A stretch of DNA of 64,000 bases from Gnetum montanum. Taxonomy: Eukaryota; Streptophyta; Gnetopsida; Gnetales; Gnetaceae. The stretch lies in assembly GCA_015680685.1 (NCBI GenBank), contig MNCI01005779.1:258056-322055 (forward strand). Reading direction: 5' to 3'. Made by a program: the position numbers and the translations under genes. Every line of letters begins with the position of its first letter. Position 1 is the first letter of the stretch. Below, piece by piece: positions 1-10,963 of this stretch. The notes beneath the pieces were generated by a model that saw only the letters and a list, made by a program, of their open reading frames with translations, was not told the origin of the DNA and did not search any database.

Positions 1-870
1 AATTTTTCCCATGTGCCCGCAGTAGGAGTCCTAGAGTGAACGGCTCTTTATTCGAGCAGCTTGTAACCTAAACCCAAGTTGTGTACGGAAATAAAGATGA
101 ACTTCATTAGATAAACCTTGCAGTACATGGTTTTATTGTTGTTTATTTACTACTTTCCTAGTGCACACAAGTACGACGTGATTACGAGCGTCTACGGACG
201 TGTACGGCTAGTCAAGGAATCGGCTGCTTGTCGCAACGCATGAGTACGACTTGATTACGAGCATTGGCTACTTGGTAACCCAGTAGCATATTCCAAGATT
301 CTGCGCTTGGTAATCCCAGTGGTAGTCCAATGTGTACGGCTAGTCAAGGAATCGGCTACTCATTGCTAGGCTAGAACGTGTGATAAGTACAACTTAGTTA
401 CGAGCACCCACGGGTGTGTACAGCTAGCTAAGGAATCGGCTGCTTATCACACTTAGGCTAAATAGGTGCCTAAGTACGACCACTTCGAGCACTTGTGCTA
501 CGTGTGGTGATCCCAGTAATGATTAATGTTTGGTAAGCCACAATTGCATAGTTCAGGGTGTGTCCGGTAAGTGGGAACGGATGCTGACGCTATTTAATTT
601 AGACTTAGGACATTAGTTAGAGTTAGTTATTTTCTCAAACCTTTCCTCTAATAGCATAGAAGATAAACCAAAAAATACCAAAAAATCACATACCTCAGAC
701 TTGCTTAACCATACACCGTGACACTTACAAACAAGCCTGGGAAGACAACGAACGATTAACCCCAAGTGTTTCTTGTGGTGTTAAGGCATTTAGTCTACGG
801 AGTTCGACCGGATCGCGCGTGCACGCTCGTATTCATATGGTTGAGTGTAGGGGTACCTCGCCACTCATCA
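1..870 (+). repeat. Gypsy family G LTR, left end cut by the window (LTR A)
   Basis: This copy aligns almost base for base with the solo LTR at 7886-8757 and ends in the same CCACTCATCA terminus. Roughly the first 110 bp lie outside the window. It contains the expanded module described for 7776-8757, in which a GTACGACTTGATTACGAGC-like block alternates with a TGTACGGCTAGTCAAGGAATC-like block. No primer binding site follows at 871; the sequence there matches the internal region of the copia-like family C. It is therefore a solo LTR or a 3' LTR, not a 5' LTR. The target duplication cannot be tested because the left flank is missing. Confidence 0.85.
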
Positions 871-1493
871 ATAATAAAATCACATCAAAGCATCACCCAA
901 CTCTTGTGTAATTCTCAATGAATGTGTCATGTTTATTTTTGTTGTCTTATGTTGATTTTATTTTGATGATTTCAAGGTATTTTACCATGTTTAGGGGTGT
1001 TTTAGACCTATTTTGATGAGTTTAGAAGATTCCGAGGTCTATGGTGATTTTTTGGGAGGCATCTAGAGGCTCTCAGGATCAAAATGAGCATTTTTATTTT
1101 TAGCAATTGCAAGATAGACATTTCCCCTAAAGTAGAGATGTCTCAAGACCAAAGAGGACATCTTTGAAAATTAGGAGACATCTCTCCCAAAAGCAGGGCT
1201 TTCACAGTAGATGTCTACATGAAATTTGAGATGTTTATGTTAGTGAGAAAGAATAAGAAAGAAAGCTATGATGTGGCATTTTGATTAGGAAACATCTAGG
1301 GAGAAATTACTTATGCATTAAAAATAGTTACATCTTCATTGTTGAATGATTCACTAATGGGACACCTTAGTCTCCACACTTGATCCTAGAATTTCTATGT
1401 AGCATGAAGATCCTAAAAGGCTCAAGGGGAGAATACCCATCTCTCTACAATAGATGCATTATCAAAAATCATCTAGGAAGAAATATAAGCATG
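871..1493 (+). mobile_element. Copia-like family C internal region, left segment
   Basis: This stretch is the reverse complement of about 32300-32940, in the minus-strand copy C1, and continues at 10110 after the insertion of G3. It reads as non-coding, with repeated short motifs of the form AGATGTCTAC/AGACATCT. Because the same two segments adjoin in C1 without interruption, 871-1493 and 10110-10963 were once contiguous. The rest of the element lies left of the window. Confidence 0.7.
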
Positions 1494-2236
1494 TGATGAG
1501 TGGCAAGGTACCCCTATACTCAACCATATGAATACAAGCGTTTCATGCATGATCTGGTCAAACTCCGTAGACAGGCTAGTTGTGGTATCTAGACAATTAA
1601 TCATAGATCATAGTTCATTATCTTCCCACCTAGACTAGTATTAGCTTTGTCATGTATGGTTTAGTCCAAAGTGAGGTGTATGATGTGTTCCTACACTAAT
1701 GCTACTCCTAGGTATAATGGGAAATAATATCAACAAAGCTAGGAGAGAGGATGAGAGAGAATCTAAACTAGCCTAAGTGTGATGAGCATCCATTCCTTAA
1801 TCATCTATACACATATTGGACCTTATGCATGACTACCACTGGTATTACCAAGCGCATGGCCTAGGTATGCTACTGGGTTACCAAGTAGTCACACTTAAAT
1901 GCTCATGATTAAATCATACTCATTCTGCGTTACTAGGAGATAAGGGTAGAGAGATATTAACTAGGAAAGTAGTAAATAACAATAACAATTAAATAATTAA
2001 GCTAAGTGGATGCTGCAATGATGAAGTAATCTCAATATTTATTGTTGGTCATCTGTGTGTCCAAGTACGTCACACTTGAATAAGGATGTTGTACAATTAC
2101 AATCATCACACTGTGGGCATGCACTGGGAGAAAATGGTTGAGAGGAAAAACTGACAAAAAGTCTCTACTATAGTACTAAAAACTATAAAACTTAAAAATT
2201 CCAAAAAGAAGGCCATTACCAAATCTGCCTACCTCT

Positions 2237-2244
2237 TATTTATA
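2237..2244 (-). promoter_or_regulatory. TATA box in G3 3' LTR
   Basis: TATAAATA on the minus strand, followed by AGAGGT as in the other family G LTRs, and directly downstream of the GATATC array. Confidence 0.7.
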
Positions 2245-2261
2245 GATGAGGAGACAAGCTA

Positions 2262-2346
2262 CAATATCATGTACACGATATCGCATCTAGGATGTGATAT
2301 CGCGTACATGATATCGTGTACGCGATATCATGGGTGTGATATCGTA
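2262..2346 (-). promoter_or_regulatory. GATATC palindrome array in U3
   Basis: Five GATATC cores in about 85 bp, several inside longer self-complementary contexts such as GTACACGATATCGC and GTGTACGCGATATC. Similar arrays occupy the same place in the other family G LTRs. A role as enhancer or protein-binding array is inferred from position, between the LTR terminus and the TATA box. Confidence 0.5.
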
Positions 2347-2368
2347 GCCAATAATTCATGACTCATCA

Positions 2369-2382
2369 TACCCACATGATTG
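2369..2382 (-). other. Polypurine tract of G3 (decayed)
   Basis: Reads CAATCATGTGGGTA on the minus strand, directly before the 3' LTR. G1 and G2 carry ATCATGGGGGTA or GTCATGGGGGTA here, so this copy has one base change inside the G run. Confidence 0.75.
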
Positions 2383-2571
2383 AATGAAAACTCATCCTCG
2401 AGTCAAAGTGAGAACAAGCTCCATTAATTACACAGTGGATAGGTATGGGATTATTGACTAATGAGAATGGATTCATGCCGTAGTGTGGAATCAAAACAAA
2501 ATTGAGACACAACACAAAGAACACAAAAGAAAATCCTATAGCTACAAAATTGGATGGAACTCATGTAGTTC

Positions 2572-4920
2572 CTAGTGGTAGTGGCTCCTCCATGGGTGCC
2601 TTTCCCTTATCTCGTACTCTAGGTCTTGGGATTTGATGGTGTTGAAGTATGACCTGAGTTTCTCCTCTTTAATTTGGGAATCTATAATTTTCCATGCTAA
2701 TGTTTCAATGTTTGATGAAGTTGGCACCTCCCATGGGCACGGTAGTTGCAGAAACATTTTATTTTCTTTAACATACCAAGCCACAAACACTCGTCATTCC
2801 TTCTTGTAAGCTCTAGCTTTCTCTCTATATTCTTGAAAATCTATGAGCCATTGAGCTAGGTTTATTGTGATACCTTTCTGCCCCTGGTAGCTTGCTTTAA
2901 CCACCTCGAGTTCAAAATTTGCAACCTCCAATTTTTGCAATATTTTTTTGCATTCTGCAAATTCTGTTTCATATTTGACAAAGGTGGTGGCTACCTGTTG
3001 CTCGAGCTCTATTCTTAGGCATCCTGTTGTTAACATGACAAGGTTGGCATACCACAGTTTTTCCAACTTCATGTATTTTATAAGGTCCTAGATCTACAAG
3101 TCCCAGCTCTTAACTTTCACATGATGGGCAAACGCGTATGTGTCCAATATGGCCTGCCAATCAGTGTGTTGAGCACTGAAAGCATTTATGTGGGCCTTGG
3201 CCATATGAATCTACTTCTCGATGACTTTTTTATACATCCCCACCTGGTCCCAAAAATGCTCCTTCAGTTTCTCATGTCATTTAACCTCATTCTGCCATGC
3301 ACTTACTTCAATGGCTATCTTCCAACAGATGGCACGTACCTCCTCCATCAAGAGGGTTCAATTTTCCCTAGCTAAATAGTTCATGTCCTAGGTGATGCTA
3401 ATTAGTTGTTCTTACAACTGTTGAAAATGTTCTTCGAGAACATTCTTTTGTTTCTCCATAGTGGTCAACCGAAGGTTGTCAACAACAAGTTGTTTATTTT
3501 CCTCTTGTAAGGATTTGAGTGCCTTGTTATGTGTGTAAGTTTGTGCTTGTTCCGCAAAGGCATCCCAAATAGCCTTCTCTTTTTCTTTTGCCACCTTTTT
3601 ATTCTCTGTCAACAATTTGGTAAGTTTCTTGGTTCTAAAAGTGTCCAGCTGGTCTACGGGAACGAATTGAGAAGGATCCTGCTATGCTACTTGCAAGGTC
3701 ATGAGCCTTTCTTGCAATCTTTGCACTTCTACTTCAGCATGCTTGGCCCTCATCTCTATCAAGACCAGCTTCCCTTTGGTGAAAATGAGGTCTGATTATA
3801 TTGTTTTAACATCCTATTTGATGTCAAACAAGGACATCATTATTTGTCTTGTTTGTAGCAATCGATCAAGTACATCCTCATGTTCCGTAGGAGTCATTGA
3901 GGTACCAACCAGAGTTTGAGCATCCCGTTCTCCTATAAGATCTACTAGTGGCACAACAGGCACATTGAATGATTCTTTAATGTGTTCTGTAACCACTTCT
4001 ACAACTCCCGCTACATCCTGGTGCTACATGACCATCACCATGGCCCCTTCACCAGTTTCTAACTACACTTGAAAGGATGTAGCATTCCCTGAGATCTGTT
4101 ATGACCAAGCACTCTCTCCTCCTCCTGTTTGAATGGACACTTCACCCTATGCATGATCTATAGAAACTGTAGGTTGCACAACATTGTCGATGATGCGGAA
4201 GAGATTTGCGTCATCATGACTTCCCCAACTGAGCATCTCAACGATGGCCCTGAGATGGCTCATCAATAGTCTGTAATCTTACAATGGTGGCAGTGGTTGA
4301 TCCTACTAGCCTATGCTAGGCCCTGCATCTTGTTGTTGGCTGGGTCCCGTGCTTGAAAATTGGCTGGGTCTTGCAAGTTGAGTTGCAGTTGACCCTACCA
4401 TCTGTTCTTTTTCTTGTTCCAGCCCAAGCGTCTTACCAGTGATTTTCCTTACAACTGGTGCCTTTAGTAGTTTAGCATACGAAGCATTTTGGGCTTTTCA
4501 AAAGACATCATTGGTGTATCTTCTGATACCAACACATCTACATAGCTTCCTACTAAGACAAGGGAAGGGTAACAAAAACTTCCCTGCCTTTCATTCTTCA
4601 AACTGCCTCAGGATCTCTGTAAAGTATGGATGAGGTAGGTTAGCATTAACCTTTCCCATCAACACTACACATCCTCTTGTTGTATATGTTGAAACTATTT
4701 TTAAATCTTTTGTGGAGAAGATGTGATAAGTCCCTATTTTGAAATAAATCCTCTCTTCCATCGTCCACTCCCCAAAGGTCTTATCTTCCTTGTCGTACGT
4801 CTTTTCTAACCAAATTTGTCATGCATCAGGGTCTGAGTGGGTAGAAAACTAAGCAACCTTTGGCCCTATATTCAAAAGGTTAAATAGTTCCTAGGTAATT
4901 CAACTAGTTCAAAAGGCACA
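2572..4920 (-). pseudogene. Long coiled-coil ORF of G3, function unknown
   Basis: One reading frame stays open in register from about 4860 down to the stop near 2572, roughly 760 codons. It is broken by about 22 stop codons and by no frameshift I could find. The N-terminal part, near 4560-4810, has a compact hydrophobic/aromatic region (FGEWTMEERIYFKIGTYHIF). A Gln/Ser/Pro-rich linker follows near 4270-4400. The rest (about 4250-2572) is charged and heptad-rich, with runs such as VEVQRLQERLMTLQ, NKALKSLQEENKQLV and ELEQQVATTFVKYETEF, typical of a long coiled coil. I see no transmembrane segment and no similarity to pol. It lies between gag and the 3' LTR, where Athila-type elements can carry an env-like gene. 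It could be such a gene, a captured host gene, or an ORF specific to this non-autonomous lineage. I do not recognise the family. Confidence 0.65.
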
Positions 4921-6229
4921 AAAATTATGATGGTGTGGAATTTACCAATAAGGACCTTAGGTGATAAGGGAGAGAAAAAGGCTATGTGATGGTTCATAAG
5001 AATATTTGAATTAGAGGGATAGTAATAAGGGAAATAATATCATAGAAAATACATTGAGGGTAATAGATGGTGTGTGGAGGATGTGTTATGAGTGAAAATT
5101 ACAAAGAATTACGCAAGTGGGTCCTCCCCAAAGTAGGTTCCAGCCTATAATGCCCTTGCATAACCACACTTAAAAGTGTCTGTAGGCACTACAAGGGTTA
5201 AATGTAATCCATACTAGTTCCAAAAAACACACACATGTAAGTACCACCCATATGAGGGAAGAATTCTATGTTATACCAAACACAAGCTACAATTACATGA
5301 ATAGTGAGATGAGATGGACTATAGAATGGATTGTAGAGATTGGGACATGAGGTAACTGACCCAGGTCATAATGAATCTTGCATGTAAAGCATGATTAATG
5401 TGTCATTAACCCATCATTCCAAGATTAGTACCAAGTCCATTCCTCTGACCAATGACGTCACATTGTTTCATCCCATGATAAGCAACTATGAGAGTACCAT
5501 AACAACAAGGCATACAATCACTTGGAATTTTTTTCAAGGGAGGAGTGATTTTTACCTTGTGGCACTTTCTTTTTTTCTTCTTCTTTTTCTTTTTTTCTTT
5601 TTTTCTTTCGATTGCTAAATCCAGAGAAGCTGCCAACCTTCAGGACTGGGTGCATGTCTTTCCAATGGGACCCCCTAGAACAGAATTGGATTTTTGAGTA
5701 CCTTTTTATTACTCTTACTCCCATTTTGCATTACATCTACAAGGATCTTAGTACAACCACGTTGCGTGATAACTCTCACAGATGTCACCAAAGAGAATCT
5801 GCAAGTTCCCTTGATGTCACACCGTAATCATTCCCTCTTGATCCATCCTTCTTCATTTTGGGTACAATGAACACAAAATTAATTTTAAGTTTTAAAAATG
5901 TCAAGAATGTCACTGTATCCTTAGATAGAACCTCTTATTTTTATAGTGGATGGATGGGTGTAATGGGCTCACTGTCGAAATAATTAATCATTTGAGACTC
6001 GATAACATAGACCACACCTCAAAAAACAAGCCATATGAGTGTTTTATTTGTAGATGAGATTACTTATAAAAAGATAAAAAGACAAAAAGATAAAACAAGA
6101 AATTGAAAAATGAAAAATTGGAAAACAAAAAATTATAAAATTAAAGAAAATGAAAATTATTTATTAATCCTTCTTGTTATTAGAATGGGGGATATCCCCC
6201 ATAACTCAATGATTGATCATGGCAAGGAT
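4921..6229. other. Non-coding spacer of G3
   Basis: No sustained frame is seen between gag and the coiled-coil ORF. It contains a pyrimidine-rich simple stretch at about 5568-5610 and an A-rich low-complexity stretch at about 6060-6165. These produce the Lys-rich or Phe-rich apparent ORFs there. In an autonomous relative such as G4, pol would lie in this interval. Confidence 0.55.
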
Positions 6230-9200
6230 TAATAATTGAAAGATGAGTCCTTGCATGTTGGAAATATTGAAGCTTGGTCATACTTGCCCCATTGGAGTTC
6301 ACACACTTGATTATAGTAAGCATAGTGGGGCAATTTATAAGATGTGGTTCTCAAGTAAAGAGTTGAACCACTATGACACTTAAGATCATAAGATGGTATG
6401 CAATGATCGGGATGTTTCCCTCCATGGTTGTATTCATTTAGCTATATGGTTGTTGCAGTGTTAATTGGTGGCCTTGAAGAAGTAACACGAGGCGTCGGGT
6501 TTGAGGAGAAGGATGCACCATAGTGTTGGACTTCTACTAAGTTAGAAAATGTAGTGGCCTCGGAACTATCTTGTCCCTTGCCACGGTCATGCCTGAAGAA
6601 TGGATGCCTTTGATGTTGAGGAGGTCTCTCACTATTATTGGCAATGGTAGCACAAGTAACATTCGTGGGTTATTGTTGTGGTGCAGACACTTCAAGAACA
6701 GTTTGTGGCAATGTAGAAGGAGGGAAAGGGTGAGAATGTTAAAATTTAGGAGAAGTATAAGGTACACAAGGCGGTGGTTGTGTTGAGGACATGGGCTGAT
6801 AGTACTGAGGAGAATAATAATGTAGCGAGATAGAGTATGTTGATCCAGTCAGGGAAATAAGATGTTGAACTAAATAAGCATTTAGATTCGGATGATATGA
6901 AGGGTGTCCCCAGTTTAGGGATGGCTTCCCCCACGACTAGGATTGTTTCCACTGTGATTGAACATAGTATCTCTATATGAACTCTAAGTGTAATGTGCTT
7001 TCCCAATGCTCATATAAATGTAAAAATATTGGGCATTAGCCCTTGTGGTGATCATACAATCAAATGTTGCATTCATACATATGATTGGAAATTGAGCTCT
7101 TATTTTCCTCATCCCTTCTTTCTGATTGTCTAATGATATTTTGTCCTACTTCTCAAGTTGTCGAAACTCTATCTTCAATAATATTAATATATTCTCCACA
7201 CTTTTTATGCATCCATTCCAACATCTTATTGATCATTGCCTCGATTTCTTCTAATGATTGTTGCATTGGCAAAGATGATTCTTTCTCCTTAAGCTAGGTT
7301 GATTTCTCCTTTTTGTGATTATGGACCTCTGTTAAGTTGAGATTTTGGTCCTGTTGATGTTTTTCAACACTCTCCCATCTAGCCATTTCTCCTTCTTCTT
7401 TTGCTACCCACTTAATAAGATCTTGGAATTGATGGGTCTTTCTTGTTTCATCACAAAGCACATCAATGATATGGTACATTAGCCTTTCCTTGGAGAACTC
7501 ATGGCCTAGATAGTTGTTTAATAGTGCATAATATCTTTCTAAGGCCATGCCCAAGGGTTCATGTTGTGCTTGTTTCCACTCTTGGATTTGTTTCCTCAAG
7601 GCCGACACTCTTGCGTAGGTTTGATATCTTTCATTAAATAGTTCTACCATTGTTGGCAAACATCGAATTGAATTTGGTTTTAATAATCTATACCATACTT
7701 TTTCTTGGTCAACAAGTGTCATAGGAAAGAGCTTTAGTTTTTTCCAACCATTATCAATGTTGTTCCATGCACAGGTGATGAGACACGACATGCACTGAGC
7801 CGCGATATCGCGTCGGCACTCCCTTCATTTCCCAATCCTGGCTAGAAGTAGCAAAGCTCTGGCAGATTGATCACTCCAGAGTTAGAATTTTTCCCATGTG
7901 CCCGCAGTAGGAGTCCTAGAGTGAACGGCTCTTTATTCGAGCAGCTTGTAACCTGAACCCAAGTTGTGTACGGCAATAAAGACGAACTTGATTGGATAAA
8001 CCTTGCAGTACATGGTTTTATTGTTGTTTATTTACTGCTTTCCTAGTGCGCACAAGTACGACTTGATTACGAGCGTCTACGGACGTGTACGGCTAGTCAA
8101 GGAATCGGCTGCTTGTCGCAACGCATGAGTACGACTTGATTACGAGCATTGGCTGCTTGGTAACCCAGTAGCGTATTCCAGGATTCTGCGCTTGGTAATC
8201 CCAGTGGTAGTCCAATGTGTACGGCTAGTCAAGGAATCGGCTACTCATTGCTAGGCTAGAACGTGTGATAAGTACGACTTAGTTACGAGCACCCACGGGT
8301 GTGTACGGCTAGCTAAGGAATCGGCTGCTTATCACACTTAAGCTAAATAGGTGCCTCAGTACGACCACTTCGAGCACTTGCGTTACGTGTGGTGATCCCA
8401 GTAACGATTAGCGTTTGGTAAGCCACAGTTGCATAGTTCAGGGTGTGTCCGGTAAGTGGGAACGGATGCTGACGCTAGTTAACTTAGACTTAGGACATTA
8501 GTTAGAGTTAGCTTAGTTTCTCAACCCTTTCCTCTGATAGCATAGAAGATAAACCAAAAAATACCAAAAAAATCACATACCTCAGACTTGCTTAACCATA
8601 CACCGTGACACTTACAAGCAAGCCTGGGAAGACAACAAACGATTAACCCCAAGTGTTTCTTGTGGTGTTAAGGCATTTAGTCTGTGGAGTTCGACCGGAT
8701 CGTGCGTGCACGCTTGTATTCGTATGGTTGAGTGTAGGGGTACCTCGCCACTCATCAACAGGCATCGTAGAAGGCTTGTAAATGTTATTGTAGATCTAAG
8801 TCATAACCTCCTGAAAAATTGGAAAAGTTCTTTAAATCGAGCCTGGGTAGGTAGCTCTCTTTACGATCCCTATTGAAGATTCAAACAACCTCTTGTATTT
8901 GTGTTAGGCTTGTAGTGGCCAATAGGGGTTCATCGTCATCAAGTAAGTTATGCTTTCATTTCTTGGGACAATGCTTCCTTCGTTTATGTTTATAAGAAAC
9001 CCCCACCTCAGATTGCATACTCCAATCTTCATTTTCATATAATTTGTTGGTTCTCCAATGAATTGCCTCACTATATGTGGCATTATTGTAGTTTTGTAGG
9101 AGAGGCATGATTGTGAAACTATGTGTGAATTTTTATGTGACTTTTTGTAATTATTTCTTCCTAAAAGATATATCATTAATTCCTATACAGCAACCTTTTA
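6230..9200 (-). pseudogene. gag of G3, interrupted by a solo LTR
   Basis: Before the insertion (9200-8758) the frame ends with a segment matching the family gag, of the type GGYNADPQNHLQAFHDAC. It resumes at 7775 with the ACA..NI.N.WKKLKLFP block, then LVDQEKVWYRLLKPNSI, a Gag capsid-like helical region and KWVAKEEGEM. The open part runs to about 7294. Downstream (about 6970-6230) is a Pro/Ser/Gln-rich tail with several stops, like the gag tails in G1, G2 and G4. It would form the particle for reverse transcription. I did not find the CX2CX3HX4C knuckle present in its relatives. Confidence 0.75.
7776..8757 (+). repeat. Solo gypsy family G LTR (LTR B) inside G3 gag
   Basis: A 982-bp LTR starting TGATGAGACACG and ending CCACTCATCA, flanked by a perfect ACAGG duplication (7771-7775 and 8758-8762). 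The gag frame on the two sides joins cleanly across one copy of ACAGG, so this is a true insertion later reduced to a solo LTR. It belongs to a long subfamily with LTR A. The GATATC array is reduced to one GCGATATCGCG and the TATAAATA box is absent. At 8047-8340 a module found once in the LTR at 50289 is repeated about three to four times. Confidence 0.93.
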
Positions 9201-9230
9201 TGATATAACTAATCTAGATAACTAGCATCA

Positions 9231-9248
9231 TCATCAACAATGGTGCCA
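9231..9248 (-). other. Primer binding site of G3 (tRNA-Asp type)
   Basis: On the minus strand it reads TGGCACCATTGTTGATGA, one base from the LTR end. It matches the tRNA-Asp 3'-end complement TGGCGCCGTTGCCGGGGA with several transitions, as expected for an old copy. Confidence 0.75.
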
Positions 9249-9249
9249 A

Positions 9250-10109
9250 TGATGAGTGATGAGGGACCCCTACACTCAACCATACGAATACGAGCATTTC
9301 ATGCACGATCTGATTGAACTCTGCAAATGGGCTAGTTGTGGTATCTAGACAGTTACTCATAGATCACAGTTTCCTATCTTCCCACCTGGACTAGTATTAG
9401 CTTTGTTACGTATGATTTAGTCCAGAGTAAGATGTATGATGTGTTCCTACACTAATGTTACTCCTAGGTATAATGGGAAATAATATCAACTAAGCTAGGA
9501 GAGAGGATGAGAGAGAATCTAAACTAGCCTAAGTGCGATGAGCATCCATTTCTTAATCATCTGTACACATCTTGGACCTCATGCACAACTACCACTAGGA
9601 TTACCAAGTGCATGGCCTAGGTACACTACTGGGTTACCAAGTAGTCACACTTAAATTCTCATGATTAATTCATGCTCATTCCACGTTACTAGGAGATAAG
9701 GGTAGAGAGATATTAACTAGGAAAGCAATAAATAATAATAACAATTAAATAATTAAGCTAAGTGGATGCTACAATGATGAAGTAATCTTGATCTTTATTG
9801 TCGATCAAGTGCGTGTCCAAGTATGTCACACTCGAATAAGGATGTCGTACAATTACAATCATCACACTGCGGGCATGCACAAGGAGAAAAGGGTTGAGAG
9901 GAAAAATTGACAAAAATTCTCCACCTTAGTACTAAAAACTACAAAACTTAAAACTTCCAAAAAGAAGCCCCTTACCAAATCTTCCTACCTTTATTTATAG
10001 ATGAGGAGACAGGCTACAATATCACGTATACGATATCGCGTCTAGGTTATGATATCGCGTAGGTGATATCATGGGTGTGATATTGCAACCAAAAATTCAT
10101 GACTCGTCA
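9250..10109 (-). repeat. 5' LTR of G3
   Basis: An 860-bp LTR on the minus strand, from TGACGAGTCATGAA at 10109 to CACTCATCA at 9250. Its pair is 1494-2368. GATATC or near-GATATC motifs lie at about 10020-10085, with a TATA box at 9992-9999. Confidence 0.93.
9992..9999 (-). promoter_or_regulatory. TATA box of G3 5' LTR
   Basis: TATAAATA on the minus strand, between the palindrome array and the conserved GTTAG/leader region. Confidence 0.65.
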
Positions 10110-10963
10110 GCATGTATGTAGGGGGCGACTGTACCTCATCAACAATTATCATCTTATAGGCCAACAATGTAGGGGAAGTCTTTTGAGACTTTTATTAAAA
10201 GGCACTCTAGCATCTAGACTTCCCACTCCTACAACCATAGCTGAAAATGAGCAAGAAGATGAATTTTCATTTGGAGTTTGATAAAGTATCCAAGGTAAAA
10301 CTGTGAGTTAATTTTGGTCAAGATATCTTTTGGATATTTTTCCTTGTTATGTATTTCTTGGTACTAGTATTTAAAATTAACATGGCTATATACAAATTAC
10401 TTTATGAACATCGTGCTAAGGATATGTTTAGTTGTTTCTAAATGTGCATGTATTTACTTTCCTTTTCATAGATTTGCTATGATTTATCTTTTTTTGTTGA
10501 TATTTCAAAATGAGGAGAATATTCAATGATTATAGAACTATGAAATATTGGTTATATGTTACTAATGGCCTATTGACTCAAAGACAAGTTAAATGATCTT
10601 TAATGCTTGAACTTTAAAATTTGATCTTTGGATATCAAATAAAAGGCTTGGATCATCAACCTTGGAAATCAATACTTAAGGATTTATACTCTTTAACTAA
10701 TATTCATCATGTTTTCTAACTTGGCTAAATTTTTGTATCTCCATGGGATTGTCATGATGATATGCAATTGTGATGAACTTTATTAAGGATTATGGTTGGT
10801 CCTTTTTTTTTCCTACCTCCTTTTGGATGCTATCCAAAAATGGGAAGAGAGTAGAGCATTTAGTCAAAATCTCAAGCATGGTAACTTTATATATCTCATA
10901 TCTCTATGTTATATACTAATCCATTTTCTTAATTTTTGGACATCACAAAAAAAAGGGGGAGAT
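10110..10963 (+). mobile_element. Copia-like family C internal region, right segment, with polypurine tract
   Basis: Continues the sequence interrupted at 1493; together the two match 32520-31664 on the minus strand (C1). The short open frame at 10099-10281 has no recognisable domain. The end, AAAAAAAAGGGGGAGAT just before 10964, is a clear polypurine tract preceding the LTR. The rest is AT-rich and looks non-coding. Confidence 0.7.

Larger units (their letters stand above)
1494..2368 (-). repeat. 3' LTR of G3
   Basis: An 875-bp LTR in reverse orientation: on the plus strand it starts TGATGAGTGG and ends ACTCATCA. It matches the LTR at 9250-10109 throughout and the solo LTR at 50289-51111. 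Palindromic GATATC motifs fill 2262-2346 and a TATA box lies at 2237-2244. The sequence just inside, on the minus strand, is the GGATGAGTTTTCATTCAATC-like block that precedes the 3' LTR in G1 and G2. Confidence 0.93.
1494..10109 (-). mobile_element. Gypsy derivative G3: gag plus a coiled-coil ORF, no pol
   Basis: A minus-strand LTR element with a perfect 5-bp target duplication GCATG at 1489-1493 and 10110-10114. In element order it has a 5' LTR (10109-9250), a tRNA-Asp-type primer site, gag (split by a solo LTR at 7776-8757), a non-coding spacer, one long coiled-coil frame, a polypurine tract and a 3' LTR (2368-1494). No protease, RT, RNase H or integrase motif is visible in about 5.9 kb of internal sequence. 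It must have been mobilised in trans, presumably by a full family member like G4. Whether pol was deleted or replaced cannot be decided from one copy. Confidence 0.85.

Noticed and set aside
5406-5724. Lys-rich and Phe-rich open frames
   Set aside because: They are products of a pyrimidine-rich simple repeat at 5568-5610.
1-8757. LTR A and LTR B as the two ends of one large element
   Set aside because: LTR B has its own exact ACAGG duplication inside the G3 gag, and no primer site follows LTR A. They are separate insertions.
1494-10109. Direct repeats at regular spacing as a CRISPR array or satellite
   Set aside because: The repeats are dispersed LTRs in both orientations with target duplications. 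No short regularly spaced array exists in the window.
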